Assembly (NCBI GenBank): GCA_001653155.1
Contig: BDEJ01000047.1
Location: forward strand, 25,955-89,954
Reading direction: 5' to 3'
Source: Porphyromonadaceae bacterium H1
GTDB taxonomy: Bacteria; Bacteroidota; Bacteroidia; Bacteroidales; Paludibacteraceae
DNA length: 64,000 nucleotides
The translations under genes were made by a program, and so were the position numbers. The notes under the pieces were generated by a model. The model searched no databases. It saw only the letters and a program-made list of their open reading frames with translations, and was not told where the DNA came from. Every line of letters starts with the position of its first letter. Position 1 is the stretch's first letter. This document shows positions 1-10,463 of the stretch, piece by piece.

Positions 1-69
1 ATTGAGAATTGAAAAACCAGCGAAAATAAGGGCTATAAGGGAAAATCCTATAATTGTATTTTTATCCAT
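1..69 (-). CDS. yidC: YidC/Oxa1 membrane insertase, N-terminal fragment
   Basis: The first 23 codons of a gene that runs off the left edge. The peptide begins MDKNTIIGFSLIALIFAGFS, the typical YidC start: a short charged tip and then the first membrane segment. YidC inserts proteins into the inner membrane with or without SecYEG. It lies 48 bp downstream of pyrG on the same strand, so the two are probably co-transcribed; a pyrG-yidC neighbourhood is common in Bacteroidales. Identification rests on the N-terminus alone. Confidence 0.8.
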   Translation of the reverse strand, partial: MDKNTIIGFSLIALIFAGFSILN

Positions 70-117
70 TACTGTATATTATATTCTCCGATGTTTATTA
101 TTTCCTTGTTTCTTTTC

Positions 118-1722
118 TTAAGATATGGCTGCTTTTATAAAATCAACAAAAAGCGGGTGAGGCTGAACGACGGTGCTGCTATACTCCGGATGGAATTGCA
201 CTCCAATGTACCATTTATGGGATTTCAGCTCTATAATCTCAACTAAATTAGCCTCTTCGTTATAACCACTGCACAGCATCCCGTGTTTCTCGAATTCATT
301 TCTGTATTCGTTGTTAAATTCAAAACGATGCCGGTGGCGTTCGCTGATATTCTCTTTCCCGTAAATGGCATATGCTTTACTGCCTTTTTTAAGTTTGCAC
401 TTATAGGCTCCCAAACGCATGCTGCCTCCAAGATTAAGGATATTTTTTTGCTCATCCATGATATCAACTACTTTATGCGAGCTGCTTGGGTCAATTTCGG
501 TGCTGTTTGCATCGATATATCCCAAAACATTTCGGGCAAATTCGATAGACATGCTTTGCATACCCATACAAATACCCAAACAGGGAATATCGTTTTCACG
601 GGCATAGCGTAAGGCGACCAATTTTCCATCCATACCTCTCTGTCCGAAGCCGGGCGCTATCAGTATCCCATTTAAAGCAGAGAGCTTCTTTTGCACATTA
701 TCATCATTCAGTTTATCGGAAAGGATGTACTCGAGCTTCAACTGTCTGTTGTTGTAAGCACAAGCCTGAATGAGGGATTCGATTATTGACTTGTAAGCAT
801 CGGGGAGTTGCACGTACTTACCCACCAATCCGATGTGTACCTTCTCTTTGGCATTCTCGAGTTTTTCAACAAAGGAAATCCAGCGACTCATGTCCGCTTT
901 TGGAGTTTTATTCAGGTCAAAGCCCATTTTTGTCAGGATAACTTCATCGAGTTTTTCCTGCTGCATGTTCAAAGGTACACGATATATGGTAGGAACATCT
1001 ATCGATTGCATAACAGCATTTTGATCGACGTTACAAAACAGGGCAACTTTTTTCCGCATTTCCTGCGGAATATCATGTTCGGTTCGCAGCACCAGAACAT
1101 CGGGCTGCACTCCCTGCTCTTGCAGCATCTTTACGGAGTGTTGCGTTGGTTTGGTTTTCAATTCTTTTGCCGCAGCCAGATAAGGGACGTAAGTAAGATG
1201 CACGATCAGACAGTTCTTACCAAGCTCCCAACGCAGTTGGCGTACACTTTCGATATAAGGCAAGGATTCAATATCGCCCACCGTACCTCCAATTTCGGTG
1301 ATAACAAAATCAAACTCGGATTTACTTCCAAGCGATTTGATGTTTCTCTTGATTTCATCGGTAATATGCGGTATCACCTGTACGGTTTTTCCTAAGAAAT
1401 CGCCCCGCCGCTCTTTATTTATCACATTTTGATAAATACGACCGGTGGTAACATTATTCGCCTTATGGGTTTCAACGTTCAAAAAGCGCTCGTAATGCCC
1501 AAGATCCAAATCAGCCTCATGGCCGTCTACCGTAACGTAGCACTCACCGTGCTCGTAAGGATTGAGCGTTCCGGGATCAATATTGATATAAGGGTCGAGC
1601 TTTTGATTCGTAACCTTAAAACCTCGAGCCTGAAGCAACTTGCCCAAGGATGCTGCAATAATTCCCTTTCCCAAGGAGGAAGCTACTCCGCCCGTAACGA
1701 AAATATACTTAGTTTCTTTCAC
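118..1722 (-). CDS. pyrG: CTP synthase (glutamine hydrolysing)
   Basis: Converts UTP to CTP with ATP and glutamine, the last step of de novo pyrimidine nucleotide synthesis. The 534-residue length is normal. The N-terminal synthetase domain (about 1-270) carries the P-loop region GGVASSLGKG at 11-20 and GTVGDIES at 146-153. The C-terminal class I glutamine amidotransferase domain (about 295-534) has the nucleophile C385 in GICMGMQ and the H511/E513 pair in HPEY. Nothing is broken. It is followed by yidC on the same strand, while upstream is a gene-poor stretch holding an integrase remnant. Confidence 0.98.
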   Translation of the reverse strand: MKETKYIFVTGGVASSLGKGIIAASLGKLLQARGFKVTNQKLDPYINIDPGTLNPYEHGECYVTVDGHEADLDLGHYERFLNVETHKANNVTTGRIYQNVINKERRGDFLGKTVQVIPHITDEIKRNIKSLGSKSEFDFVITEIGGTVGDIESLPYIESVRQLRWELGKNCLIVHLTYVPYLAAAKELKTKPTQHSVKMLQEQGVQPDVLVLRTEHDIPQEMRKKVALFCNVDQNAVMQSIDVPTIYRVPLNMQQEKLDEVILTKMGFDLNKTPKADMSRWISFVEKLENAKEKVHIGLVGKYVQLPDAYKSIIESLIQACAYNNRQLKLEYILSDKLNDDNVQKKLSALNGILIAPGFGQRGMDGKLVALRYARENDIPCLGICMGMQSMSIEFARNVLGYIDANSTEIDPSSSHKVVDIMDEQKNILNLGGSMRLGAYKCKLKKGSKAYAIYGKENISERHRHRFEFNNEYRNEFEKHGMLCSGYNEEANLVEIIELKSHKWYIGVQFHPEYSSTVVQPHPLFVDFIKAAIS

Positions 1723-1935
1723 GTTAAACTGCTATTAATCTATCCTAAGAACATCATGACATTAAAGCCTGCAAAATTCGGAAAAAAAAATGAATTTTGA
1801 AAAAGGCGGGGAAAAATCCAATACAAGCAGCCGGTAATGGAAAAGCAAGTAACTCAACCATCAATCAGCCCATAAGCGAAACACAATGAAGTTCGTTAAA
1901 TATCCATAAAATACACCTTTCTTCGAGGGGTATAA

Positions 1936-2080
1936 AATACCCTGACTTTAGAAGCGGGTATCCCGATAGAGGAGATCGCTAAAATGATGGGACAGGCCTC
2001 AATTTCCAGCACGCAAAATTTATGCTCAAATCACCGACCTAAAGATTGCAAGGGATATGGACAGACTTATGCAACAATAA
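1936..2080 (+). pseudogene. Remnant of a tyrosine recombinase (integrase) C-terminus
   Basis: Reading plus from 1936 gives TLTLEAGIPIEEIAKMMGQA and SISSTQ. After one extra A near 2017 the frame shifts and continues IYAQITDLKIARDMDRLMQQ to a stop at 2078-2080. This is the classic integrase C-terminus: the HTFAT..L..G..I..I...LG block followed by the STQIYA motif with the catalytic tyrosine. An in-frame stop lies just upstream at 1933-1935 and no N-terminal or core part is present. It is therefore a truncated, frameshifted relic of a mobile element; I see no partner genes or attachment site. The rest of 1723-2189 shows no feature. Confidence 0.75.
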
Positions 2081-2189
2081 GAGGTATATAAATTATAAAA
2101 AGCTTGCTTGTATTAGTGAAGCAAGTTCTTTCTGAGTGTTTACGAAAAGACAAGAAAGTACCTGCAAATGCTTTATATTTAGTGCTATG

Positions 2190-2459
2190 TTAGTCCTTCC
2201 AAAACCACCAGTTCTGTTTTTCCTTTTCCCGATGCTCTGGTGGAGTCTGTGCAAAATATACGGCACATCTGAAAGCATACAACACGCAACGGTCTTGCAC
2301 CACTCCGGCATAGTCATTGGACAAAGCAAAGAGTACTTCGGGGTCTTTGCCTTTCAAGTCGTCAATAGAGGATATTCCGATATTCCACAAATCAGTTGCA
2401 AGCGATTTGCCTATTCCCGGAATTAGCGTTAATTCTTTAATGATCTGCTCTTTGGTCAT
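2190..2459 (-). CDS. Cdd1-like helix-hairpin-helix protein (pathogenicity locus family)
   Basis: A protein of 89 residues starting MTKEQIIKELTLIPGIGKSL. Residues about 12-40 form a helix-hairpin-helix (IPGIGKSLATDLW...GI.S..DL), a nucleic-acid-binding fold; the whole matches the small family annotated as pathogenicity locus/Cdd1, whose function is not established. A start 8 codons further upstream (2483) would overlap the preceding VOC gene. The start at 2459 leaves 13 bp after the VOC stop, which suggests an operon. Confidence 0.7.
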   Translation of the reverse strand: MTKEQIIKELTLIPGIGKSLATDLWNIGISSIDDLKGKDPEVLFALSNDYAGVVQDRCVLYAFRCAVYFAQTPPEHREKEKQNWWFWKD

Positions 2460-2472
2460 TGTGTCTAACGAA

Positions 2473-2892
2473 CTACATGACAAGGTTTCCCTCGTCGTTA
2501 ATCTTCCAAAAAGGATTGTAGGCTACCTCGAAGACATAACCGTCCAAATCCTTGAAATAGCCGCTATAACCGCCCCAAAACGCTTTCTGAGCAGGTTTCA
2601 CAATGGCTGCCCCGAGCCGTTCGGCTTCCTGCATCACGGCATCAACTTCCTCCTCCGATGTGGCGTTATAACTGATTGTCATACCCGAAAAAACTGTCTG
2701 CTGATAACTCAACATGGTGTCTTTTTCCAATTCTTGCAAAGGATATAACCCCAAAATTATCCCACCCAAAGGGAACAAGGCATAAGTTTCCTGACTTTGT
2801 TCCGACTTCTTCCATCCCAAGCCCTCATAGAAAGCCAATGCCTTTTGAAAGTCTTTTACTCCTAATGTGATTAAAGTGAATTTCTGTCTCAT
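2473..2892 (-). CDS. VOC-family (glyoxalase/bleomycin-resistance fold) protein
   Basis: 139 residues with the vicinal-oxygen-chelate pattern: an opening beta strand (KFTLITLGVKDFQKALAFYE), a helix and the GWKKSE turn, then a second half ending in the characteristic YFKDLDGYVFEVAYNP. VOC proteins are metal-dependent dioxygenases, isomerases, lyases or binding proteins; the substrate cannot be told from sequence. First gene of a probable two-gene operon with the Cdd1-like protein. Confidence 0.8.
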   Translation of the reverse strand: MRQKFTLITLGVKDFQKALAFYEGLGWKKSEQSQETYALFPLGGIILGLYPLQELEKDTMLSYQQTVFSGMTISYNATSEEEVDAVMQEAERLGAAIVKPAQKAFWGGYSGYFKDLDGYVFEVAYNPFWKINDEGNLVM

Positions 2893-2992
2893 AAGCTATA
2901 CATTATAGAATTTGCCACTTGTAATAAACTCATTCGAGGCACTCTGCTGTATCCCAAGATTATATCTTAACAGACCTTAGCATCCAATCGAA

Positions 2993-3502
2993 CTACAGTC
3001 GCCTGCGTTTGTTTTTGCGAGTTGTTTCGGGTACGCTCTTACTGCGAAAGAGCAAAGCCGCTATCGAAATACCGATAGCAAGAGTAAAAAGCAAGGATAA
3101 AGTAAGCATCATATTATGCATTATCTCAGGGATGAGCTCGGCAGATAATTGGGAAGCCGACATGTCGGTAAGTTTGATGCTACCAAGCATAGTCCGGTAA
3201 GCGTACAAACCGGGAATCATGGTGATACAAGCCGGCATAGTAAAAACAACCGAAGGGTGATACACTTTATGCGAGCAAAAAATACCGATTACACCGACCG
3301 AAAGTGAAGCGATAAGTGTAGCGCTTATCAGACCGACATCGAATTGGAGAAGGACGAAGCGGAAAGCATGCGCCCAACCTCCCAACAAGCCTGCAATCCA
3401 AAGAATGCGGGCCGGAGTCCCGAAGAGAATTCCCCAACAGCATGCCACAACAAAAGCCAAGGAGAAATCGAGCAAAATGTGAAATAAGAAGCCTATTTCC
3501 AT
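2993..3502 (-). CDS. Threonine/serine exporter, C-terminal half (ThrE_2/DUF3815)
   Basis: 169 residues with about five hydrophobic segments, including FVVACCWGILFG and MPACITMIPGLYAYRTML; the PGLYAYR stretch is typical of the ThrE C-terminal (DUF3815) module. It starts only 3 bp after the stop of the N-terminal-half gene, so the two subunits are made together. In Corynebacterium ThrE one polypeptide contains both parts; the two-gene form is common elsewhere. The end is basic (KNKRRRL). The amino acid actually exported is not provable here. Confidence 0.82.
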   Translation of the reverse strand: MEIGFLFHILLDFSLAFVVACCWGILFGTPARILWIAGLLGGWAHAFRFVLLQFDVGLISATLIASLSVGVIGIFCSHKVYHPSVVFTMPACITMIPGLYAYRTMLGSIKLTDMSASQLSAELIPEIMHNMMLTLSLLFTLAIGISIAALLFRSKSVPETTRKNKRRRL

Positions 3503-3505
3503 CGT

Positions 3506-4276
3506 TCAAAAATTATCAATTCCAAGTAAGGCAATGCTCAAAGCCATGCCAACAGCGATACACAACAATATAAAAGCAGCAAAAAGCGCCCGATTCCAAG
3601 CAGAGGTTAGATAGCCTTCGATCAGATCGATGATGGAGTTCACAAGAGGCACTCCAGGAACCAAATAAAGCACAGCGGTTGCGAGTGTGGCCTCAGGAGA
3701 GCTTCCTATACCGAATAAAGTATCCATCCCGGCAATTAAACTGGTAACAAAGGAAGCCACCACAAAGGAAATCATGGGGTTAAATTTCCATTTAACGATG
3801 TGTACGCGAACGAGCGAACCCAAGGAAGCCGCTAAAAAAGCAATACATCCATTCAGAAAAGACCCTCCAGCCAACAAACAAAGACAGGCACATGAAAATC
3901 CTACGGCAACAGCAACCAGCCAATCGTTGTAGTTCGGACTTTGTGCAATGCGTCGCGCTTCTTGCTGAGCTTCATCAAAAGAAAGCTCTCCATCGGCGAC
4001 CTTCCAGGTCATGCGGCTGTATTCGGTAAGTCGCTCCAGATGTACGCTGTGCGGAGGAGTGTTCTTATAGCGCGTCAAGGTATTCCCGGAGGCATCTCTT
4101 ACGGTTATCAACGCAGCATTGAAGGTGAGGTTAAGCTCTATGCCGAATCCCCATTTCTGAGCCAAGCGTTTCAGGTTCGTATGTACACGTCCGGAATGCG
4201 CTCCGGCAGCTATCAAAGCAGTAGCGACATCCAAAGCTAAATCGGTAAAAGCATCGATGGAAACGTCCGTATTCAT
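3506..4276 (-). CDS. Threonine/serine exporter, N-terminal half (ThrE_1/DUF1212)
   Basis: 256 residues. The N-terminal cytoplasmic part (about 1-115) has the DUF1212 pattern (ALDVATALIAAGAHSGRVHT...RLAQKWG). It is followed by about five membrane segments, including a VPGVPLVNSIIDLIEGY motif. It pairs with the adjacent DUF3815 gene to give a complete ThrE-type exporter. The start lies 26 bp after the pyrB stop, so it is probably transcribed with pyrB, although no metabolic link is evident. Confidence 0.85.
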   Translation of the reverse strand: MNTDVSIDAFTDLALDVATALIAAGAHSGRVHTNLKRLAQKWGFGIELNLTFNAALITVRDASGNTLTRYKNTPPHSVHLERLTEYSRMTWKVADGELSFDEAQQEARRIAQSPNYNDWLVAVAVGFSCACLCLLAGGSFLNGCIAFLAASLGSLVRVHIVKWKFNPMISFVVASFVTSLIAGMDTLFGIGSSPEATLATAVLYLVPGVPLVNSIIDLIEGYLTSAWNRALFAAFILLCIAVGMALSIALLGIDNF

Positions 4277-4302
4277 GTATATATCCCAAGCTAAGGAGAA
4301 AA

Positions 4303-5211
4303 TTAATATCCGAGCACTTTACTCAGAATGGCTTGACGAATGTAAAGGCCGTTCTGTGCCTGTTGGAAATAATAGGCCTTAGGATTACTGTCCACATCGG
4401 GATTTATCTCGTTCACTCTCGGAAGAGGATGTAGTATGCGCAGGTTCGGTTTTGTATTTTCGAGCATATTGTCGTGCAAAGTATAGATGTTTTTTACACG
4501 CTCGTATTCCATCAAATCTTGAAAACGTTCACGCTGAACACGGGTCATATACAGGATATCGGCATCGTTAAAACTATCGGTCAATTCGGCTGTTTCAACA
4601 AAAGGAATATCGTTCTTCCGGCAAAAATCTTTGTATTCTTCGGGCATTTTCAGCTCATCGGGGGCGATAAACTTAAAGCGCGGTTTGAAATGAGACATGG
4701 CGATAATGAGCGAGTGAACGGTACGCCCGTATTTTAAATCGCCGACCAAAGAAATATTCAGATTCTCAAGGCCTCCTTGTGTTTTGCGTATGGAATACAA
4801 GTCAAGCAAGGTTTGTGAAGGGTGCTGATTGGCCCCATCTCCGGCATTGATAATCGGTATGGGTGATATTTCGGAAGCATAGCGCGCAGCACCTTCGAGG
4901 GGATGGCGCATCACGATGGCATCGGCGTATGAGCTAACCATGCGGATGGTGTCGTTGAGGCTTTCTCCCTTGGAAGAGCTGCTGGTAGCAGCATCTGAAA
5001 AACCGATAACCGAACCGCCTAAACGCACTACTGCTGTTTCGAAGCTGAGACGGGTACGGGTGGAGGGTTCAAAAAAGAGAGTAGCAACAACTTTTCCCTG
5101 AAGGATTTTACGATTGGGATTGGCCTCAAAACCTGCTGCCGATTCGAGGATTTCGAGAATTTCGTCCTTGCTGTAGTCGGCAATAGTAACCAGACTTTTG
5201 GTATCGCGCAT
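4303..5211 (-). CDS. pyrB: Aspartate carbamoyltransferase catalytic subunit
   Basis: Joins carbamoyl phosphate and aspartate, the committed step of pyrimidine synthesis. 302 residues, close to the usual 305-311. It has the carbamoyl-phosphate motif [13 protein letters not shown] (about 46-58), MRHP and [10 protein letters not shown] in the middle, and the aspartate-domain HPLPR near the C-terminus. The regulatory gene pyrI, often directly downstream in Bacteroidales, is absent: the next gene is ThrE. A Bacteroidota -7 box lies 60 bp upstream (5272-5279). Confidence 0.97.
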   Translation of the reverse strand: MRDTKSLVTIADYSKDEILEILESAAGFEANPNRKILQGKVVATLFFEPSTRTRLSFETAVVRLGGSVIGFSDAATSSSSKGESLNDTIRMVSSYADAIVMRHPLEGAARYASEISPIPIINAGDGANQHPSQTLLDLYSIRKTQGGLENLNISLVGDLKYGRTVHSLIIAMSHFKPRFKFIAPDELKMPEEYKDFCRKNDIPFVETAELTDSFNDADILYMTRVQRERFQDLMEYERVKNIYTLHDNMLENTKPNLRILHPLPRVNEINPDVDSNPKAYYFQQAQNGLYIRQAILSKVLGY

Positions 5212-5271
5212 AAATCAATATGTATGTTAGCTGTGAATAATCAAGCTGAATCCCCATACCGGAGGAGCACA

Positions 5272-5279
5272 CAAAGATA
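5272..5279 (-). promoter_or_regulatory. Candidate pyrB promoter (-7 box)
   Basis: Minus-strand TATCTTTG is a perfect match to the Bacteroidota TAnnTTTG -7 element, 60 bp upstream of the pyrB start. A TTTG lies 24 bp further upstream, somewhat farther than the usual 19-21. Confidence 0.55.
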
Positions 5280-5319
5280 CAAGTTTTTTTTCGTTCTCTC
5301 ACACAAAGCCGGAAGAAAC

Positions 5320-5361
5320 AAAAAAGGGCTGCTCCTTGTTTTCACAACTGAGAAGCAGCCC
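5320..5361 (-). terminator. Intrinsic terminator of eno
   Basis: Perfect 8-bp arms (5326-5333 with 5354-5361, GGGCTGCT/AGCAGCCC) around a 20-nt loop, followed on the minus strand by six T. It sits 25 bp past the enolase stop and upstream of the pyrB promoter, separating the two units. Confidence 0.85.
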
Positions 5362-5385
5362 TTAAAACTTTGTTGTTATACCGTT

Positions 5386-6747
<1,362 letters not shown>

Positions 6748-6854
6748 TTAAAATGATTTTCAAAAATTACAGGAAGCTTACCGAAACTTGAGCAAGCCAA
6801 GCTACTGCTGCAAGGATTCACAGAAATAGGCTCTTAACCTACAAAGCGGCAGGA

Positions 6855-6892
6855 GGAAAAGCAAACGGCCCGCAAGCTGATGCTTGCAGGCC
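6855..6892 (-). terminator. Terminator after panE
   Basis: GC-rich 11-bp arms (6867-6877 with 6882-6892, one G-T pair) around a 4-nt loop, followed on the minus strand by a broken T-rich tract. It lies just past the panE stop and ahead of the eno promoter. Confidence 0.75.
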
Positions 6893-6916
6893 CTTGTCTT
6901 AACAACAAAGAGAGTG

Positions 6917-7837
6917 TCATTTTTTTTTCAAAGCGGCGTACACTTTCTCGTAAACGGGAAGATGAAGTCCATGTTTTTCAGCCATCTGCAATACTACTCC
7001 GGCAAGAGAATCGACTTCGGTACGCTTTTGAGCTTTGAAGTCGCTGTGCATGGACGAGGTAGTAGTAGCGGGCAAAACTTCAAGACGACGCAAAATGCTG
7101 CTTTTAAGTAGCTCCGCATCGATTTCTACAGCCTCCGCTTCGGCTACTTTCAGCAGCTCGTCCAATAAGGCAAGGAGCTGCTCCCGATGCCCTTCCTCAA
7201 GCAACTCGACAAAACTGCAATCGAAATACGAAGTGAGCGATGCCGTAACGGAAATAAAGGCAAACTTTTGCCAAATCTCCGTCAGTATTTTATCGGATAG
7301 TGTGGCGTTTATCCCCGATGACTTCAGGAGTTTTTCGAAATATTGCTGCTTATCGTTTATCTTCGTATTACCGAAGATAAGTGCATCTTTCGTTCCGCTT
7401 ATTTTAATGACACCATCTTCAACAATGCGTCCCACAACGTACACGCAACCGTACCATACTTCATTCTCAGGCAATAGTTTCCGGATGCGAGGAGTGATAT
7501 CAATGCCGTTCAACAAGGGAAGAATAACGGTATTTTTCGACAAGCAAGGTTTAATTTGCTCGATGCTCTCTTCCAGGTCGTAGCTTTTGGTTGCCAAAAC
7601 GACGTAATCGACCACGCCGATTTTTTTCGCATTGTCGGTACACAACTTGGGTTGCGCCGTGAAAGTACCTCGCTCAGTTTTCACCGTCAAACCAATTTGT
7701 TGCATGGTTTTCAAGTGTTTGCCTCGAGCAAAGAAGCATATTTCCGTTTCGGGGTTGTAAATATTGTTCTTGGCCAGCAGGCCTCCGTAGTAACCTCCTA
7801 CCCCTCCGATTCCGACTATCAAAATTCGTGTTGCCAT
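6917..7837 (-). CDS. panE: 2-dehydropantoate 2-reductase (ketopantoate reductase)
   Basis: NADPH-dependent reduction of ketopantoate to pantoate for coenzyme A synthesis. 306 residues, normal. The N-terminal Rossmann motif GIGGVGGYYGG starts at about residue 9, ATKSYDLE carries the expected active-site lysine (about 80), and the C-terminal helical domain follows. Family members sometimes reduce other 2-oxo acids, so the substrate is inferred. It follows rmlD by about 80 bp and may be the last gene of that unit, since a terminator follows directly. Confidence 0.85.
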   Translation of the reverse strand: MATRILIVGIGGVGGYYGGLLAKNNIYNPETEICFFARGKHLKTMQQIGLTVKTERGTFTAQPKLCTDNAKKIGVVDYVVLATKSYDLEESIEQIKPCLSKNTVILPLLNGIDITPRIRKLLPENEVWYGCVYVVGRIVEDGVIKISGTKDALIFGNTKINDKQQYFEKLLKSSGINATLSDKILTEIWQKFAFISVTASLTSYFDCSFVELLEEGHREQLLALLDELLKVAEAEAVEIDAELLKSSILRRLEVLPATTTSSMHSDFKAQKRTEVDSLAGVVLQMAEKHGLHLPVYEKVYAALKKK

Positions 7838-7918
7838 TGTTTCTGTGTTTTTCTGTTTTCCTTCCGCTTGAGGGAAAGAGCATCATTCAACAATTTATTT
7901 AACGCATGTTCTGCCTCT

Positions 7919-8779
7919 TTATTTTTCCTGCATCAATCTAATGCAACGTTCAAGGGCATCCTCCCAATGAGGGATACGAATGCCGTAAGTCGATTTTATT
8001 TTCTCTTTATTCAAAACGCTGTAATGCGGGCGCAATGCTCGCGTTGGGTAATCCTTAGTTTCAATGGGAATCACAAGACAAGTATTCCCGACCAAACGCT
8101 GTACGCGACAAGCTAAATCGTACCAGCTGGCAACGCCTTCGTTCGCATAATGATAGAGACCCGGCAAAAATTTTCCGGAATCTATTATGTGGAGAATCAC
8201 TTCCGCCAGATCGGCAGCATAGGTGGGGCTGGCTATTTGGTCGAAAACTACGTTCAGCCGGTCACGCTCCCGCCCCAAACTCATCATTGTCTTCACAAAA
8301 TTGGCAGCGAAGGAAGAATAGAGCCACGAAGTACGTAAAATCATCGACTGCGGACATACCTGCATCAATAAATTCTCTCCGTCGAGCTTCGATCGGCCGT
8401 AAACATTTTGAGGATCAGGCAAGATATCTTCTGTGTAAGGCCGGTGATTTTTCCCATCAAAAACATAGTCGGTCGAGATATGAATCATTTTTGCATTACT
8501 CTTACAGGCTTCGGAAGCCAATAGAGCAACGGCATCCCGATTGACACGAAAACACAGCTCGGGTTCATCTTCCGCTTTATCTACAGCGGTGTATGCAGCA
8601 CAATTTACGATGTAATCCGGATTGAGATCGGAGAAAAAGCTCCGGACAGCTCCTTCGTCCGTAATATTCAGCTCGTCCAAATCGGTAAAAAAGATATCGA
8701 GATCGGAATAGCGAGCTGAAGCACAACGTATTTCGCACCCCAGCTGTCCACGGCTTCCGGTAAGCAGTATTTTTTTCAT
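7919..8779 (-). CDS. rfbD: dTDP-4-dehydrorhamnose reductase
   Basis: Last step of dTDP-L-rhamnose synthesis. 286 residues. Extended-SDR features: GSRGQLG at 8-14 (NADPH binding), the ISTDYVFDG block, catalytic YGRSK (YxxxK), and the LRTSWLY segment. Third gene of the rmlA-rmlC-rmlD minus-strand cluster, 11 bp after rmlC. The 4,6-dehydratase gene rmlB, needed between RmlA and RmlC, is not in this window. Confidence 0.94.
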   Translation of the reverse strand: MKKILLTGSRGQLGCEIRCASARYSDLDIFFTDLDELNITDEGAVRSFFSDLNPDYIVNCAAYTAVDKAEDEPELCFRVNRDAVALLASEACKSNAKMIHISTDYVFDGKNHRPYTEDILPDPQNVYGRSKLDGENLLMQVCPQSMILRTSWLYSSFAANFVKTMMSLGRERDRLNVVFDQIASPTYAADLAEVILHIIDSGKFLPGLYHYANEGVASWYDLACRVQRLVGNTCLVIPIETKDYPTRALRPHYSVLNKEKIKSTYGIRIPHWEDALERCIRLMQEK

Positions 8780-8790
8780 TCCTAACTCTA

Positions 8791-9339
8791 CTAAAAATTC
8801 ATCTCAGCTTCGACAAAAAGAGGGTGTTTGCTGTCTTTAGGCGAGACAGAAACCGCTTCGGCTGGGATCCGCCAGTCAATATTCAGATGCGGATCGTTGT
8901 ACATAATGCCGCGTTCGGCAGCAGGATGATACAAGGCATCGCATTTGTAACTAAAAAGAGCTGTTTCGCTCAATACGGCAAAACCATGAGCAAAACCCTT
9001 AGGGATAAGCAGCTGTAAGTGATTTTCAGCTGAAAGCTCTACGGCAAAGTGTTGCCCGAAACTGGGAGATGCATTGCGTAAATCCACAGCAACATCCCAA
9101 ACCCGTCCTTGGAGGACGGATACAAGCTTGGCCTGACTGTGAGGGGCAAGCTGATAGTGTAAACCCCGTATCACTCCGTAGGAAGACTTCGATTGATTGT
9201 CTTGACAAAAGCGGATGTTGAGCCCTAAGTCTTGAAACGTTTTTTCGTTGTAGGTTTCGCAAAAGAAGCCCCGAGCATCTTCGAACACACGGGGTTTTAA
9301 GATGTAAAGATCTTGAATAGGGGTTTTTATAAGTTCCAT
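8791..9339 (-). CDS. rfbC: dTDP-4-dehydrorhamnose 3,5-epimerase
   Basis: Epimerises C3 and C5 of dTDP-4-keto-6-deoxyglucose. 182 residues, the usual size of the cupin-fold RmlC. GLHYQLAPHSQAKLV contains the catalytic His region, and GRVWDVAVDLR and PKGFAHGFAVLSE are family signatures. Located between rmlA (37 bp upstream) and rmlD (11 bp downstream). Confidence 0.95.
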   Translation of the reverse strand: MELIKTPIQDLYILKPRVFEDARGFFCETYNEKTFQDLGLNIRFCQDNQSKSSYGVIRGLHYQLAPHSQAKLVSVLQGRVWDVAVDLRNASPSFGQHFAVELSAENHLQLLIPKGFAHGFAVLSETALFSYKCDALYHPAAERGIMYNDPHLNIDWRIPAEAVSVSPKDSKHPLFVEAEMNF

Positions 9340-9376
9340 GAAGTAAAGCCTTTTCCCGAAAAAATCGTTTGTCTGT

Positions 9377-10246
9377 TTATTTCTCCTGAGCTATCTTGCT
9401 GAGATAAGTTCCGTAGTGATTCTTCTTCAACGGTTCGGCAAGACGGAGCAATTGCTCACGGCTGATGTAGCCGGAGCGGAAGGCTATTTCTTCGAGACAG
9501 GCGACCTTGAGACCTTGCCGATTTTCAATAGTAGAAATGAAAACGGATGCTTCGAGCAAACTGTCGTGGGTTCCGGTATCAAGCCAAGCCATCCCCCTAC
9601 CCATGATTTTCAGATTTAAACGGCCTTCTTCCAAGTAAAGACGGTTGAGATCCGTTATTTCCAGTTCTCCGCGCTTAGAGGGTTTTAGGCTCTTGGCCTT
9701 CCCTACTACATCGTTGCTGTAAAAATATAAGCCTGTTACGGCATAGTTAGATTTGGGTTCAAGGGGTTTCTCTTCGATACTGAGCACCTTGCCGTTCCCG
9801 TCAAATTCGGCTACTCCGTAACGTTCAGGATCGTTTACATAATATCCAAAAACAAGTGCACCGTCTTCCAAGCGAGCTGCTTCCCTCAAGGTACGAGAAA
9901 AATCGAAACCATAGAATATGTTATCACCCAAAATCATGCAGACGGAATCGTCGGCGATAAAGGACTCTCCAATAATAAAAGCCTGTGCCAATCCGTCGGG
10001 CGAGGGTTGGATAGCATATTCAAACCGAAGCCCCAAATTACGACCGTCACCCAACAGGTTTTGATAAAGATGAATGTCCTCAGGTGTCGATATAATCAGT
10101 ATTTCGCGAATTCCGGCCAACATCAGAACCGAGATGGGATAATAAATCATCGGTTTGTCGTAAACAGGTATAATTTGCTTCGAAATGCTTTTGGTAATCG
10201 GATAAAGCCGTGTACCCGACCCTCCTGCGAGAACAATTCCTTTCAT
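9377..10246 (-). CDS. rfbA: Glucose-1-phosphate thymidylyltransferase
   Basis: Makes dTDP-glucose, the first step of dTDP-rhamnose synthesis. With the start at 10246 the protein is 289 residues and begins [19 protein letters not shown], the nucleotidyltransferase signature; a 16-codon upstream extension is out of family and was rejected. Also seen: [19 protein letters not shown] and LGDNIFYG. First gene of the rml cluster, with a candidate promoter about 70 bp upstream. Confidence 0.96.
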   Translation of the reverse strand: MKGIVLAGGSGTRLYPITKSISKQIIPVYDKPMIYYPISVLMLAGIREILIISTPEDIHLYQNLLGDGRNLGLRFEYAIQPSPDGLAQAFIIGESFIADDSVCMILGDNIFYGFDFSRTLREAARLEDGALVFGYYVNDPERYGVAEFDGNGKVLSIEEKPLEPKSNYAVTGLYFYSNDVVGKAKSLKPSKRGELEITDLNRLYLEEGRLNLKIMGRGMAWLDTGTHDSLLEASVFISTIENRQGLKVACLEEIAFRSGYISREQLLRLAEPLKKNHYGTYLSKIAQEK

Positions 10247-10312
10247 GTTTGTATTTTGTATTACGATGTAAGTTAAACGAGGTACTTTCTGCAATTGATT
10301 TCCAAAATTACT

Positions 10313-10320
10313 GATTTTTT
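10313..10320 (-). promoter_or_regulatory. Candidate rml operon promoter (-7 box)
   Basis: Minus-strand TAATTTTG fits TAnnTTTG, with TTGA about 20 bp upstream as a weak -33 element. It lies 67 bp upstream of the rfbA start. The rest of 10247-10463 shows nothing recognisable. Confidence 0.4.
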
Positions 10321-10463
10321 CCGGGCTTCAAAAGTTTTATTCAAGAATTCTCTTTCCGGTTCCGACCGTATTCAACTCCGAAGCCTTAATTATGAAGCAA
10401 AAAATTACGGACGAATCTTCGTGTTTCGGCTCAGACTCCCACACTTTATTTCCAACTCGTAAT

